A DNA stretch of 64,000 nt from positions 186,001-250,000 of the forward strand of contig JAWPGT010000024.1 of NCBI GenBank assembly GCA_034638255.1, written 5' to 3'. Below are positions 1-10,749 of this stretch, one piece after another; the first letter of the stretch is position 1, and every line of letters starts with the position of its first letter. The position numbers and the translations under genes are program-made. A model generated the notes under the pieces. The model worked only from the letters and a program-made list of their open reading frames with translations, was not told the DNA's origin and did not search any database. The stretch comes from Coprinus comatus. Its lineage: Eukaryota > Basidiomycota > Agaricomycetes > Agaricales > Agaricaceae.

Positions 1-2885
1 TTATTTTCACAAGTACAGTATCAAAGCGACCAGCTTGGGGGTTTATATGCACCGAATCCACAGTAGAATGTACTTCAGTAAAAGGATCACTTGATATATA
101 TTTGATCTTGTTCCATGTCCAAAATTTGCTCTGCGGCATGAACACTCCCCAGATGGCTTCTTCTACCTGAGTAGGTGAATAATGCGGATAATGAACAAGG
201 ATAATGAACCGGGCAAGTGCTTCATGAAAGAAGGTAGCATGGTATTTTGTCACGAGGTCACTTATTGTGACTTGACGTACACTGGGTCGTTGAGCAAGAT
301 GTAATTTCCATTCCTGAGGATAGAGAGATAAGGGTGCTTGGGGACTGTATGCAGGTAGCTGAGGGAACAGTGTTGACTGATGCCATTCAATAAATTGATC
401 ATGGCGGAGAATTTTTTCCTTTCTCTCGATCCACTTTGTCATTTGTAGAAATTCATCCTTTCGGTTTGTGGCCCTATATGCATCTTTGGTAAGGTCAATA
501 TGTAGACGTTCCGTGTATTCCGTGTTGAAGTTATCGGTTGTCCCAAAGAGTTTAACCTTCTCTGAGTAATGCTGTGCAAAGTGTAGTTTTGGAAGTCGGT
601 TAAATCCCTTTCGAATACCAAGATCAATAAAGACCTGTTTATTCTGATGAAAATTTGCAAGTGCGAAATTGAGTTGTTGAAGAGTGGAGTTTGTGTGATA
701 GGGGTATTGAGCTAGATAAAGAAAATCTAACAGAGCTCGCAAACAGCTCACAAGCTTCTTTGTCGATGAAGTATTGTTGGAGCCTGGCAAAACCAGATCT
801 ACCACAAGTCCAAGTATTATTCTTGCCATTTGATCATGTTCCTTCCCAGAAATATGAGATAAAGAGCTAATGCCCTTGGTAAAATGACGGATATTATGGT
901 TGGGTGGGAGTCGGCGACACCGAGCATCAATTTCCAAGGGTCTGAAAGCGTTGATAAGCCACCCAATAATGTGTTTGACCAAACCTTGGTAAAGCTGGTG
1001 TAAAACATCTGGTGTAATGGATTGGTAGATGTTTGTATAGGGTAGATTCTGCCAAAATGGACGGACAACAGGTTTTATACGAGCTTCTTTGCATTTCTTG
1101 AGAAAGCCAACTGGGTTTGCATCAAAAGAGTCCAAGATATTAAGCACGTGATTTAGATCATGCAATTTGTTGAATGGTTTCCCGCTACCATCACTCTCTC
1201 TATCATTTTCATCGTTGTTGTTCCCATCCTCTTCTTCTTCATCATCGTCAATGGCTAGTTTAGGACACATTGGACAATCTCCTGTGTAAACACATGTTGT
1301 TAGCACTTGCTCTGGATAATCCCCAACAAACGCTGCCAAAATGGGATGCATTCTTCGACAAATACCATCTGCAGTTTCCATCTCAATCCCCGTTATGCCA
1401 AGTTCTGCCAAAGGTTTGAAAATTTCATTCATACATGAATGATACAAGTTTGCTAACATCCGCCGACGTGCAGTTTTGTTTGTAACCCCTTCAAGACGCG
1501 TCATAGGAAGATATCCCAAAAGAACATAGGCTCTTGCAGAAGGCTTCCGACGAATTTCTTTGGGTATGTTTCCAATTGTTAAGTACACTGGATAGGCTGA
1601 TTTATTCCGAAATAGTGTTAACTGTGTCTTGTCAGTAGATATGATGAGAGGAATGATTGAGCCTCCTGGTACGTCTTTATTTAGTACTTTCTAAAATCAC
1701 CATTAATCTTTTATAAATATTTAGAATTTATAGAAACTATCGTACCTGTGTAGCCCACCACCATTTTCCTGTATACATATCATGGTAAATTCGTTCCTCT
1801 TGTTTATCATCAACATAATGCTTTTCAGGTGAAAAATGCATATAAGGGCTGAGACACGTATCCTTGACAAGAGCCCTGATGCATTCAACTACATCTCGAA
1901 AGTACACTTCACAAACTTCCGATCCAATCAACACTTCACGTTTCATGAACTTTGGACGGCCAGGAAGCTTTGTATCTATTATTTCATTCATTTCTTTGGT
2001 ATTATGATATGAAAGTCCAAGCTTTTGAGTGACCTATGGGAATTCTGTAAGTATCTATGTTCTATATTTAACAAAAAATCACATACACCTTCAATGTTTA
2101 ATAGATCCGTAAAAGCCGTGGAACTTGGACCTTGTAACTTAGCCCATCTAGCAATCTCCCAATCGATTTTTGAAACAAATGGTGTGTATCGATTTCCAAT
2201 ATCCTCTTGAGAAATTTTTTTCTGATATTGTTCCTCTGCGGACAATGGATTATCAGGGACAATTGTATTATCTTTTAATCCTGGAAACTTCTGGATATAA
2301 TGAGACTTCTGAGATATGTGGGGTCGTACTGGTATTGGATCTAATATGGTTATTGGTGTTTCATCGTGAACGTCTGGACTTGTTGATGCTTCATTAACAT
2401 TTGACTTGCTACTTGTATAGGGGTGTATTGGTTCGAGTCCAGGTGCAAAATCGAAGTCATTGAGATTGTTATTGTTGGAATTATTGCTTGTAGGTTCTTC
2501 TTCACTATCTTCATCCTCTAAACTCCTGGCTAACTCTCTATCTTCATCTATATTATCACCAACATCTGTAAAAGATGTATCATTGAATTCCCCAAAGAAG
2601 TCACCAGTATTATCAACAGTGATATTCTCGTTAATATCTTGGGTCTTAAAAGTTGGTTCTATTATTTTATCATATTTAAGCTAAGTTTTTTGTTCACTGG
2701 TTAAATTATCATATCTGCTTACCATGTTCATATATAGTATGTTGTTGATTTTGGATAAAATCATCTATTGTCCCTCTTCGTGATTCCCATATGGCTTCCT
2801 TACACCTCCAATTTCTCTTTGCTTGAATATGACTTTTTAGACCACGGCTACAGAAATGTCGATTGCAGCCTACACATTGAGGCAT
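1..2885 (-). CDS. Plavaka-type (CACTA/EnSpm superfamily) transposase, 3' end cut by window start
   Basis: DNA transposase of the fungal Plavaka family. I chose the ATG at 2885 because it opens a cysteine/histidine finger (CVGC...C...H...C) typical of the Plavaka N-terminus. An acidic linker follows, then the core: WARWAKL-like segment (IDWEIARWAKLQGPSS), IIDTKLPGRPKF, YFRDVVECIRAL, APEKHY-like FSPEKHY, MYTGKWWWATQ, then IIPLIISTDKTQLTLF, YPVYLTIGNIPKEIRRKP, YVLLGYLP, TPDVLHQLYQGLVKH, and NTEYTERLHIDLTKDAYRATNRK near 430-530. I translated the core stretch 301-1675 by hand and met no stop. Introns fit near 2056-2100 and 1677-1742 (GTACGA...AAG). The gene is divergent from the DUF6532 gene at 3144. 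Seen: reading frame and motifs. Known: the family moves CACTA-type elements. Inferred: possibly active. The termini of its element are not in view. Confidence 0.86.
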
Positions 2886-3143
2886 TGTTGTTCAATGCAC
2901 AATGTCCGAGTTCGGGATATGCAAATATGACAGGTAGTAGGGGTTCAAAGAGGAGAGTGGCAACTGAAAGAAAGGAAGGAGGGAAGCGAATCAAAGAGAA
3001 GTGATATATCCGAAATGGTCTTCCGTCTTCGGAGTTTCCCTTTTCTTTGTTATTCATGGTATAAATAAGCAGGTAAGTTCAAGTCGACTCCTTCACTGCA
3101 TCCCTCCTTCTCTTGCATTCTACTCTCTGAGATTCTTTTTGCT
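2886..3143. promoter_or_regulatory. divergent intergenic promoter region
   Basis: This 258-bp gap separates the two divergent starts at 2885 (minus) and 3144 (plus). It should hold both promoters. I see a purine-rich patch near 2960-3000 and a pyrimidine-rich stretch near 3080-3125, just before the plus-strand ATG, as is common in fungal promoters. No clear TATA box stands out. Confidence 0.35.
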
Positions 3144-5060
3144 ATGGCTCGGAAAAAAGCAACACGTTCTTCACGTTCAAAAGAGGACCCACCCTCCGAC
3201 TCCTCTATTCAAGACATGCCAGCCTCACCTCAGAAGCACAAATCAACTCGCAAACGTGCATTATCTGGTCCAAATGAGCAAACTCAAGTCAAACGTTCTC
3301 GCAACACAACTAGTATGTTTTGTTTCTAAAATATAACTGTCAATACCCTTTAGTAATATTTATATTCATAGTTACCAATCGTAAGAAGAAGACTCGAAAA
3401 CCAGCACCTGTGATTGAAGAAAATACTGACACCGAGATTGACATACCATCTTCCAAGCCAAAGACCAAGACCAAGACCACAACTGAAGATGATGATGCCA
3501 CTAGCTCAGAGAAGCCCTCATCGGAGTCAGAGGAGACCGGAAGTTCTGATATGGAGGATGACTTGGAAGGACTTCATCTGGATCAGGTTCGCTCGACTCT
3601 TGTTAGTGAGGTCAGTACAACTTTAATCTTGATACTCGAAAATACTAAGATGCATCTAACAATAATGATTTAGATGGTACAGGTACAGGACCAATCAAAG
3701 GCAAAGAAAAATGCAGACAAGTCAAACAGTGTTCATGCACGTAAACGTCATTCCGAAGTAAGTCAAATTTGGTATACTATTGTATTCATGTCTAACCCAA
3801 ACTATAGTTACCTCAGTGGACATCTATCTCTGACTCGACTACATCAGTTGGCGACTCAGTATGTATCTACCTTCAAAACTTTAACAAGCATATTTATATT
3901 TAACTGATATTAAGGAGAAACAATCTTTGACCCCCAATAGTAGCTTGGTAGGAGAGGGTAAATATAGCCTTCCATCGGGTAAAGCTGCTATTAAGCTAAA
4001 CGATCAACCTGCTCCATTATGGCGAGTTATCAAGCTTGGTATTCACTCAGCCATGGAAAAGGCAATTCAGGCAGGATTTTTTAATATCGACAATATTACT
4101 CATATGGGGATCTGTAAACTCATCACTGATATTGCTAAACAAGAAGGTCTTTTGGATCTTGCACAATGCTTTGAGCAAGATACAGATTTTGCTCAACAAG
4201 CAGCACGATTGGTATGTTTTTACCATTTCACTATATTTAGTATAGATGATCATACCATTATATCAGATCTATCATCGTCTCACAATACGCCGTGGCGAGG
4301 CAAAATCTGCCATTGCTGGTCTTGTTGGTGCAACATATGGATTTAATCACCTGGACAAGCCTGAGAAGGTACGAAAAGAGGTTGAAGATCTTTTGGATCG
4401 AAAATATGCATATATTTTCCCTCGAGGAGTAAGTGTCTCATTCATAACCACAATATGTTACTAATATCTAAGTAGGTTAAAGGTTCTCCAATGCGCTCCA
4501 GACCTTACCAGAACTCGTGCATTATTGCTGGTCTGAAGAATTTCCTATTTAGTGGTTCACGCGGGTCCATAGTTGAACGTTATCCTGCAATTTTCAAGTC
4601 CTCAAACAAAGACCATCCAGACGAACCAGAGATACCTCCAGCTATGGTTGCATTGATTGCCACAGCAGTAAGTCTTTCTATACATCTTGTTCCGAACTTA
4701 TGTCCCATGTATTAAATGTACCTTATCTTGTTAGGTACAGGCCTCAATTAAGGATTGGGCCTCTGGAACCTATCACTACAGTCCTTTTGTAGCCGATCAT
4801 GTTGAAGACATATTTCAAGGGCATATGAAGTACTTACAGGGTCTTGGTGAGACTTCTCCAGCCAAGCAGCATGTGATTTTACATCAAATCTATTTGAGGT
4901 GCAGGTATGTTTCAATAATCTGTTAATACTTTTGTCACCATTTGGCTAATATGGAACACTTTGACTTAGTCCTCCCACTACTGCATCATCTTCGTCAATC
5001 ATTAAGGATCTTGCAGACGCAATTGATTTAGATAATGTGGACTCGGCTGATGATGATTAG
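3144..5060 (+). CDS. DUF6532-domain protein (multi-exon)
   Basis: Protein of the basidiomycete DUF6532 family, biochemical role unknown. The spliced frame starts with a basic and acidic low-complexity half (MARKKATRSSRSK, many K, E and S; exons to about 3880), which suggests a nuclear protein. The conserved domain comes next: KLNDQPAPLWRVIK, AKSAIAGLVGATYGF, YIFPRG, PYQNSCIIAGLKNFLFSG, RYPAIFKSSNKDHPDEPEIP, MVALIATAV and an acidic tail ending ADDD with TAG at 5058-5060. About eight introns with GT...AG borders keep one frame: for example after 3312, 3609, 3757, 3859, 4209, 4428, 4668 and 4902. No stop or frameshift was found. It sits head-to-head with the Plavaka transposase and may be cargo of that element; this is inference from position only. 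Confidence 0.8.
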
Positions 5061-5445
5061 CCAGGGCACAATGTGACTCACACGTAGCTACGGTAGTAGT
5101 ATAGTACTCATTGATAGTCGTTAACCAAGTAGTATTCAATGATTAATTGCTCCTATATAAATGTGATTTGTTCCCCAAATTACCTTTTAATAACAATAAT
5201 GTGCATTAAAAGTGATACCAGGAAGAGATAAAGTAGACAGAGGTGACGTTCAATAAGCTGTATCTTATCATGTAATTAACGATAACGTAGATTGTACTTA
5301 AGTATAATTTTAGATAAGTTACACTTGAGGTCCCCTTGTGCGGTGTGAAAGAAGACCAATTATGCTAATTGAGTGAAAGTATCATAATGACTACAATTAT
5401 AAATAATTATTGGTTTTTGTATATACCTTCATCATAATTGGAGAT
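5061..5445. other. non-coding spacer
   Basis: AT-rich DNA between the DUF6532 stop and the truncated end of the old copia. No ORF, repeat or LTR could be recognised. A copia 3' LTR would be expected here but is absent, so the old element lost its 3' end before or at 5446. Confidence 0.5.
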
Positions 5446-8400
5446 CTACCGTTTCCCTGATGTCGACTCTACCCTCTCGAACTTTATGACACCCCTCTTC
5501 ACCTTCTCGCGGATGTAATGATACCTTGTATCGATGTGTTTGGCAAGTTTATGTCCTTTGGCGTTTGAAGACAAAGCAATGGCGGGGTTGTTGTCAGCGA
5601 AGATTTTTCCAGGTAATTCCTGCTCCATACCAATCTCCTTCATAAAAGAGAACATCCACATCATCTGTTGAGCAGCTCGTGACATCGCCATATACTCGGC
5701 CTTGGTTGTAGATAATGCCACTGTAGCTTGTCTTTTCGAACTCCATGATACCGGTCCTCCTGCCATAAAGAATACATATCCTCCAGTGGACCTTCTCATG
5801 TCCAAATCTCCAGCATAATCGGCATCGGCATATCCTATTGGCTTCATACTGCTCCCCTTTGTGTACGTGATTTTGTATTCCATTGTTCCCTTTAGATATC
5901 CGAGTATGTGCATTAAACCTCTCCAGTGTGCGGGTCCAGGATTCTGTTGGAATCTTGCCATGTAGTTCACAGCAAATGCAATGTCGGGTCGGGTGCCTCC
6001 TTGGATCCAGAGTAATGTGCCTAGGACTTCACGGTATGGTTTATCCTTCATATATTCTTTGTCTGTGTCGGATTTGGGAGAGTCGTCTGTTGATAGTGAT
6101 ATGCCATGAGGGAGTGGGGTAGATTTTGGTTTGCAGTCACTCATGTTGAAATGTTGTAGTAATTCCACAATGTAATGTTTTTGTGAAATTGAGGTCGTTC
6201 CTTTCTTTCTGTCTCTAACCACCGAGATTCCCAGCATTATACCAGCCTCAGTGACATCCTTCATCTCATAGCATTCACCCATCTCCCCCTTCGCTCTGTC
6301 CCGTTCATCTTCATTCGAAGACATACCCATTACATCATCGGTGTAGGTACCAGTCACCGTATAATCATTTCCTGAAACTCTAGAATGCATGCATGTATCG
6401 GCAAGGGATTGGTAGTATCCGAGACTCTCATACATCTTCCACAAATTGTCTTGCCAGTCATGTCCAGCCGCCATCGTACCATACACCGACTTCTTCGCAC
6501 GCCAAACAAGACCTTTCTCATTTCCATAACCAGGGGCAGGACGAACATAGGTGTAGTAAGGATTGTCCGAGTTCAAATATGCTGAGACAAAATCGATCTG
6601 CCACAATACAGCATCCATTTCAGTTGCTGTAGCTAAGAGTATGCGCAAGGATTCCAGGCGAATGACTGAAGCATATGACTCTTCATAGTCAACACCTTTG
6701 ACTTGGCGATAACCCCGTAGCACCAGACGAGCCTTCTTCCGACCATCCAATTTTACGGCATACACCCACAGTGTGTCAATAATCAAGGCATCCTTTGGTG
6801 CTTCGACCAACTCAAACACTTCCTTCTCCTTCATCACCTGCATCTCTTTGTCCATCGCCTCCTTCCATACCACAGGATCCATTTCCATGGCTTCTTTGTA
6901 AGATTTTGGTGCCCGCCTCTCTTCCTGCTCATTCGCATCCACATCTCCCACCAAGAATGCTCCTTCTCTGACTTTCCACGTAGGCATAGTTGGTCTTGTT
7001 GTTCGATGTTGGTCAAATTTGGGGGGTCTTGCAGGAATCTTGATTGTGAGGGGTCGTGGACTAGGTGAGAAAAATTGCTCATTGTTTTCATCTGCCGTTC
7101 CGAAACTTGACTCAGATGCATTATCTGAGTCATCGGCTTCATCCTTCTCCCCCAATTCCACGCTCTCCCCTTTCTCCTTCCTCTCGAGGTGTTCTTCTAG
7201 TGGTGACTTGTGAAGTGCAGGATCAGTGTATCGTAACTTTGGTGCCACAGCTGTTGGCGGCCTTACGATGCCATTTACACCTGTCACTGCTTCTTGATCC
7301 ACTGTAAATCCATCCATCGTTTCCAAACTGCCACGTTCCTCAACTTCTACCAGTGTCCTATGTCCTCTCCCCTCTTCAAATACCACATTTCTCACTGTCA
7401 CTATCTGTGTCGATCCTGGGTCGTACAATCGGTAAGCATCATTGCTATGATAGCCCACATGTATATATCTGATGGCAACAGGATCGAGTTTCGAACCCGC
7501 GACCTCTGGAGCTATTTTCGCATATGCAACACAACCAAAAGGGCGCAAATGGGCAACACTTTGTCTCTTCCCCAGCCACTGTTCAGCTGGGATGACACCA
7601 GGATGCCTTGACGAAGGAGTCAAGTTCAGTACGTATGTCACTGTTCTTGCTGCCTCTGCCCACAAGTATGTCAGTAGTCTTGATTCCGAAAGAACACTTC
7701 GTGTTGCTGCAATCACTGTATGTATCCCTCTCTCTGCTACCCCATTTGTAGGATGTGAATAAGCCGCACCAGTCTCCAATATAATTCCTTCACTTCTCAA
7801 CCATGTATCCCATATGTCGTTTATCCACTCTCGTCCTAAATCCGCTCGTACGCGTTTCAACTTCTTCCCAGTCTGTCGTTCTGCTTCAATTACGAATTCC
7901 TTGAATGCCGCTAATGTTGTTTCTGCAGATTTATTCTTTAGAAATATGACCTTTTTGTATGAAGACGCGCCATCCACTATCAACAGCATATATTCAGCTC
8001 CCCCTTTCGATGCAACTCTGCTTTTCCCCCAAAGGTCGATATGTAATCTCTCTAACAACTCCTTTTCTGGTACAACCACCCCATCATATGGTCTTGCTGT
8101 CTGTTTCGCTATTATGCAATCTTCACATTTTCCGACTACCTTCCTCTCTCCTTTTATTATCAGTCCATCTACCAACATCTTCAACTCCATCTCTTTAATT
8201 CGGTTGATGTCCACATGTCCAAACCGTCTATGTCATGTGTCAAAATCTACAGCTTTATCAATTGAGGCAAGTGCTGTAGTTTCATTCTGTTCCCTCAATA
8301 TTGACAAGCCGTCCATCAAATACATTCTCTTTCTCCCATTTCCAATCATCACGACTCTTCCGCTCTTTTCTGTGAACATTGCTTTTCCTCCCCCAAATGT

Positions 8401-9348
8401 CACAAAATGTCCCGCATCATCAAAACGCCCAATGGATATTAAGTTTGCTGCCAGATCAGGAGTATGAAGCACATTATTTAGAATGATGTTGAACGTTTCA
8501 TTTCCTACTTTAGAGGTGAGTTTTATAGAACCTCGTCCGATTATACTGAAACGTCCATCTTCATTTGCAGCTTGTCCTTGTCGGGGTGTATTTAACAGTG
8601 AGTATGTATAAAAGTCTTCTTTCTGGGTGAAACAGTGGTCTGTGGCACCCGAGTCGGCATAAAGGAAATGAGATGTATTGGAGTCTGTAGATGTGACAGT
8701 TGTGCTCGTAATCATAACCAATCTTTTAGGATCATCTTCGTCCTCCTCTTCTTCAATCCTCCCCCTGACCATTGCTGCGAACGCCACTGCCTTCTCTACC
8801 TTCTCCGATGTATCAGCTACTGCAGCAACAGGAGTTTGTTGTACTGGTAAACTTCTCCTCATTCCAAAACCTGGAGGAAACTGACCGTCCTTCCCTCCTC
8901 CTTTCCAGTAACAATCTTGGATCAGATGTCCCTGTCTACCACAATTTGGGTTTGTGCATATCAACTTCCCACGTCCCTGTCCGACACTGTTATTCCTTCC
9001 TGTAGTTGCTTGGAATGCAGAAGTCGAAGTTGAAGTCTGCCAGTTTCCACCTACTCTTGCCCAGTGTAATTCAAGTCTTGCTATTACATCGTGTGAAGTT
9101 TTGCAGTCATATAGTGTGGCTACGATGCTGTCCCAGGACAGTGGTAGAGAGGCCAGAAGGATTGTATGGAAGTCTTGATCAGTTACACTAGCGCCCACTG
9201 CATTTGCAGTTGACCATTTGGTGCATAGGTTTGATATGTGTGCTTTTAGGTCACCTCCATCCTTGAAGTGTGTTGAATTTAGTTCGCATTGTATAGTGAT
9301 CCGTGTGAGGTCATCCCTTCTATCATATATCTTCGTTAACGTTGACCA
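5446..9348 (-). pseudogene. old Ty1/copia element, larger (3') part: late gag to RNase H
   Basis: Reverse-oriented copia polyprotein, close relative of the intact one at 19823-24241. From high to low coordinates: gag remnant from ...WSTLTKIYDRRDDLTRI, zinc knuckle CTNPNCGRQGHLIQDC, protease DSGATDHCF, integrase (HIDLWGKS, RADLGREW, NGVAERGIH), reverse transcriptase with YTDD, and RNase H (YADADYAGD, STTKAEYMAM). One in-frame TGA near 8217-8219 stands where the relative has TGG (ETWHRRF), splitting the frame into 8233-9390 and 5446-8214. The 3' end stops at FERVESTSGKR, short of the relative's last 30 or so residues, and no PPT or 3' LTR follows. The 5' end continues at 26581 across the KDZ insertion. 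Confidence 0.9.
9341..9348. repeat. left 8-bp target-site duplication of the KDZ element (GTTGACCA)
   Basis: GTTGACCA occurs directly outside the left TIR and again at 26573-26580 outside the right TIR. Removing one copy and the element rejoins the gag frame of the outer copia (EAWST | LTKIYDRR), which confirms both boundaries. Confidence 0.93.
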
Positions 9349-9483
9349 CACCTGTGGCTCCCATGATGCCTGTCTAATTAGACGTGTCATAAGGGTCTTA
9401 TGACACGTCTAAAATGAGGGGCCTGTCGGTTATGAGCCGTCCTGCTATAATCCTGCAAAATTACTGTAGGATTTCCCTAAAAA
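9349..9483 (+). repeat. left terminal inverted repeat of the KDZ element
   Basis: Starts CACCTGTGGCTCCCAT, then a hairpin, then a block with TCCTGCTATAATCCTGC and GGATTTCCCTAAAA that matches the reverse complement of 26439-26572. The segment just after the hairpin (9413-9437) is the least similar part. Confidence 0.85.
9378..9412. repeat. left terminal hairpin, 16-bp perfect arms
   Basis: Arms TTAGACGTGTCATAAG and CTTATGACACGTCTAA around a 3-nt loop (GGT). The matching hairpin at the right end differs by a paired change in both arms. Confidence 0.9.
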
Positions 9484-10749
9484 TATAACAAGTGCCTGAT
9501 CAGTGATAGCACAGGACATTTCAGTCACATGCTGGTACAAACTCGGACCCAGGACCTCAAGCCGACATGCGCACGTGCAGGTAGTACTGATGCCTGAGTA
9601 GCGCTGAGTGCTGGGATCTTCGACCCTGAGCAGGGTTGCCTCGACAGTTGTTAACACATGCCTATGTGCATCTCAGGTACAGATGTAATCAATATACATA
9701 ATGCATGGTGCATGATTCTTTTTAAATAAAATTTTATATTCTGTTATGTACAAGCAAACGCTAGTGCTGACTTCACAGTGGACCTAAACTATACTACTAT
9801 GTGAAGATAAGGAATTTATGATACCGATAGCCTGTTGTATGTACATACAAAAATTGTGGAGGGGGTGCAGAGTTGTTGACGTGTCCTGGACGCGTTGATT
9901 CCATCACTTCATTATACCAAAATAGGTGTGCATGTCGACACGTGAACAACACTATCAACATACCTCTGTGATAGGTTTACGCATCAACATGTCAACAACA
10001 CGCTGTTACCAATCACGCAACATGTGTTTCATTTTACCAACTTTAAATTTTGTGAGAAACAGAGGTGTACGCGTCAACACATCAATGTGCGATAACATAC
10101 GTGTATGCGTCGACGCGTCAACAACACACCTCTGCATTAACATGGGTGCACACGTCGACACGTTAACAACACGTGTAGTTGTTACTATAGTGGTTTAATA
10201 ACCATTACCTATAAACATAATAGCGCAGTGTGTAAATATTAGATACACAATACATCTATTTCGTGCCAGTTTCACTTAATAGTATTTCTAAGTTACTTAG
10301 TATATGAGTTCTATTACTAAAACAATATAACTTGCAATGGGGGTGATACTAGTAGGTTGACCATTTCTAATTGAGTATCACTATCACATTAAAGCTAATG
10401 TACATAATCACACTTGTAACTTAACGCCATGTCATGACAGTGACCCATATCTAGTATTGTAATCTTATCTGAGATGGGTATCAGATCCATAGGCACGTTA
10501 TCAATTATCAATGTACATATAATGTATCACATGTCCTCAATCATGATTTTGCATTTCACTAGTATGACCAAGTGTTACGAAGTCCCAACTCAGTATACTG
10601 AAAGACCAAGATATAAATATATTAAAACCTACAACAAGGGGATCATTACACAAAGTCAGAATCACAATGTCTCAAGCTCTCCTGCATGCCGTCAGGCTGT
10701 AACAATGAAAAAGAACTGGAAAGAAGAGATAGAAAAATATGAGATGTAT
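9484..10749. other. left subterminal region of the KDZ element, non-coding
   Basis: No gene is visible. It holds a degenerate repeat array (9926-10172, listed separately). The rest is AT-rich with no clear ORF. Confidence 0.5.
9926..10172 (+). repeat. subterminal degenerate repeats, core like GTCGACACGTCAACAACAC
   Basis: Five copies of a motif of about 24-28 bp: near 9928 (CATGTCGACACGTGAACAAC), 9976 (CGCATCAACATGTCAACAAC), 10070 (CGCGTCAACACATCAA), 10106 (GCGTCGACGCGTCAACAAC) and 10152 (ACGTCGACACGTTAACAAC). They lie 580-820 bp inside the left end, a usual place for transposase binding sites. The binding role is inference. Confidence 0.7.

Noticed and set aside
2433..2443. GGTTCGAGTCC, a match to a tRNA B-box
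   Set aside because: No A-box or cloverleaf fits, and the bases encode APGLEPI in the Plavaka transposase on the other strand.
7814..8467. 217-codon plus-strand ORF within the old copia
   Set aside because: Antisense shadow of the integrase region.
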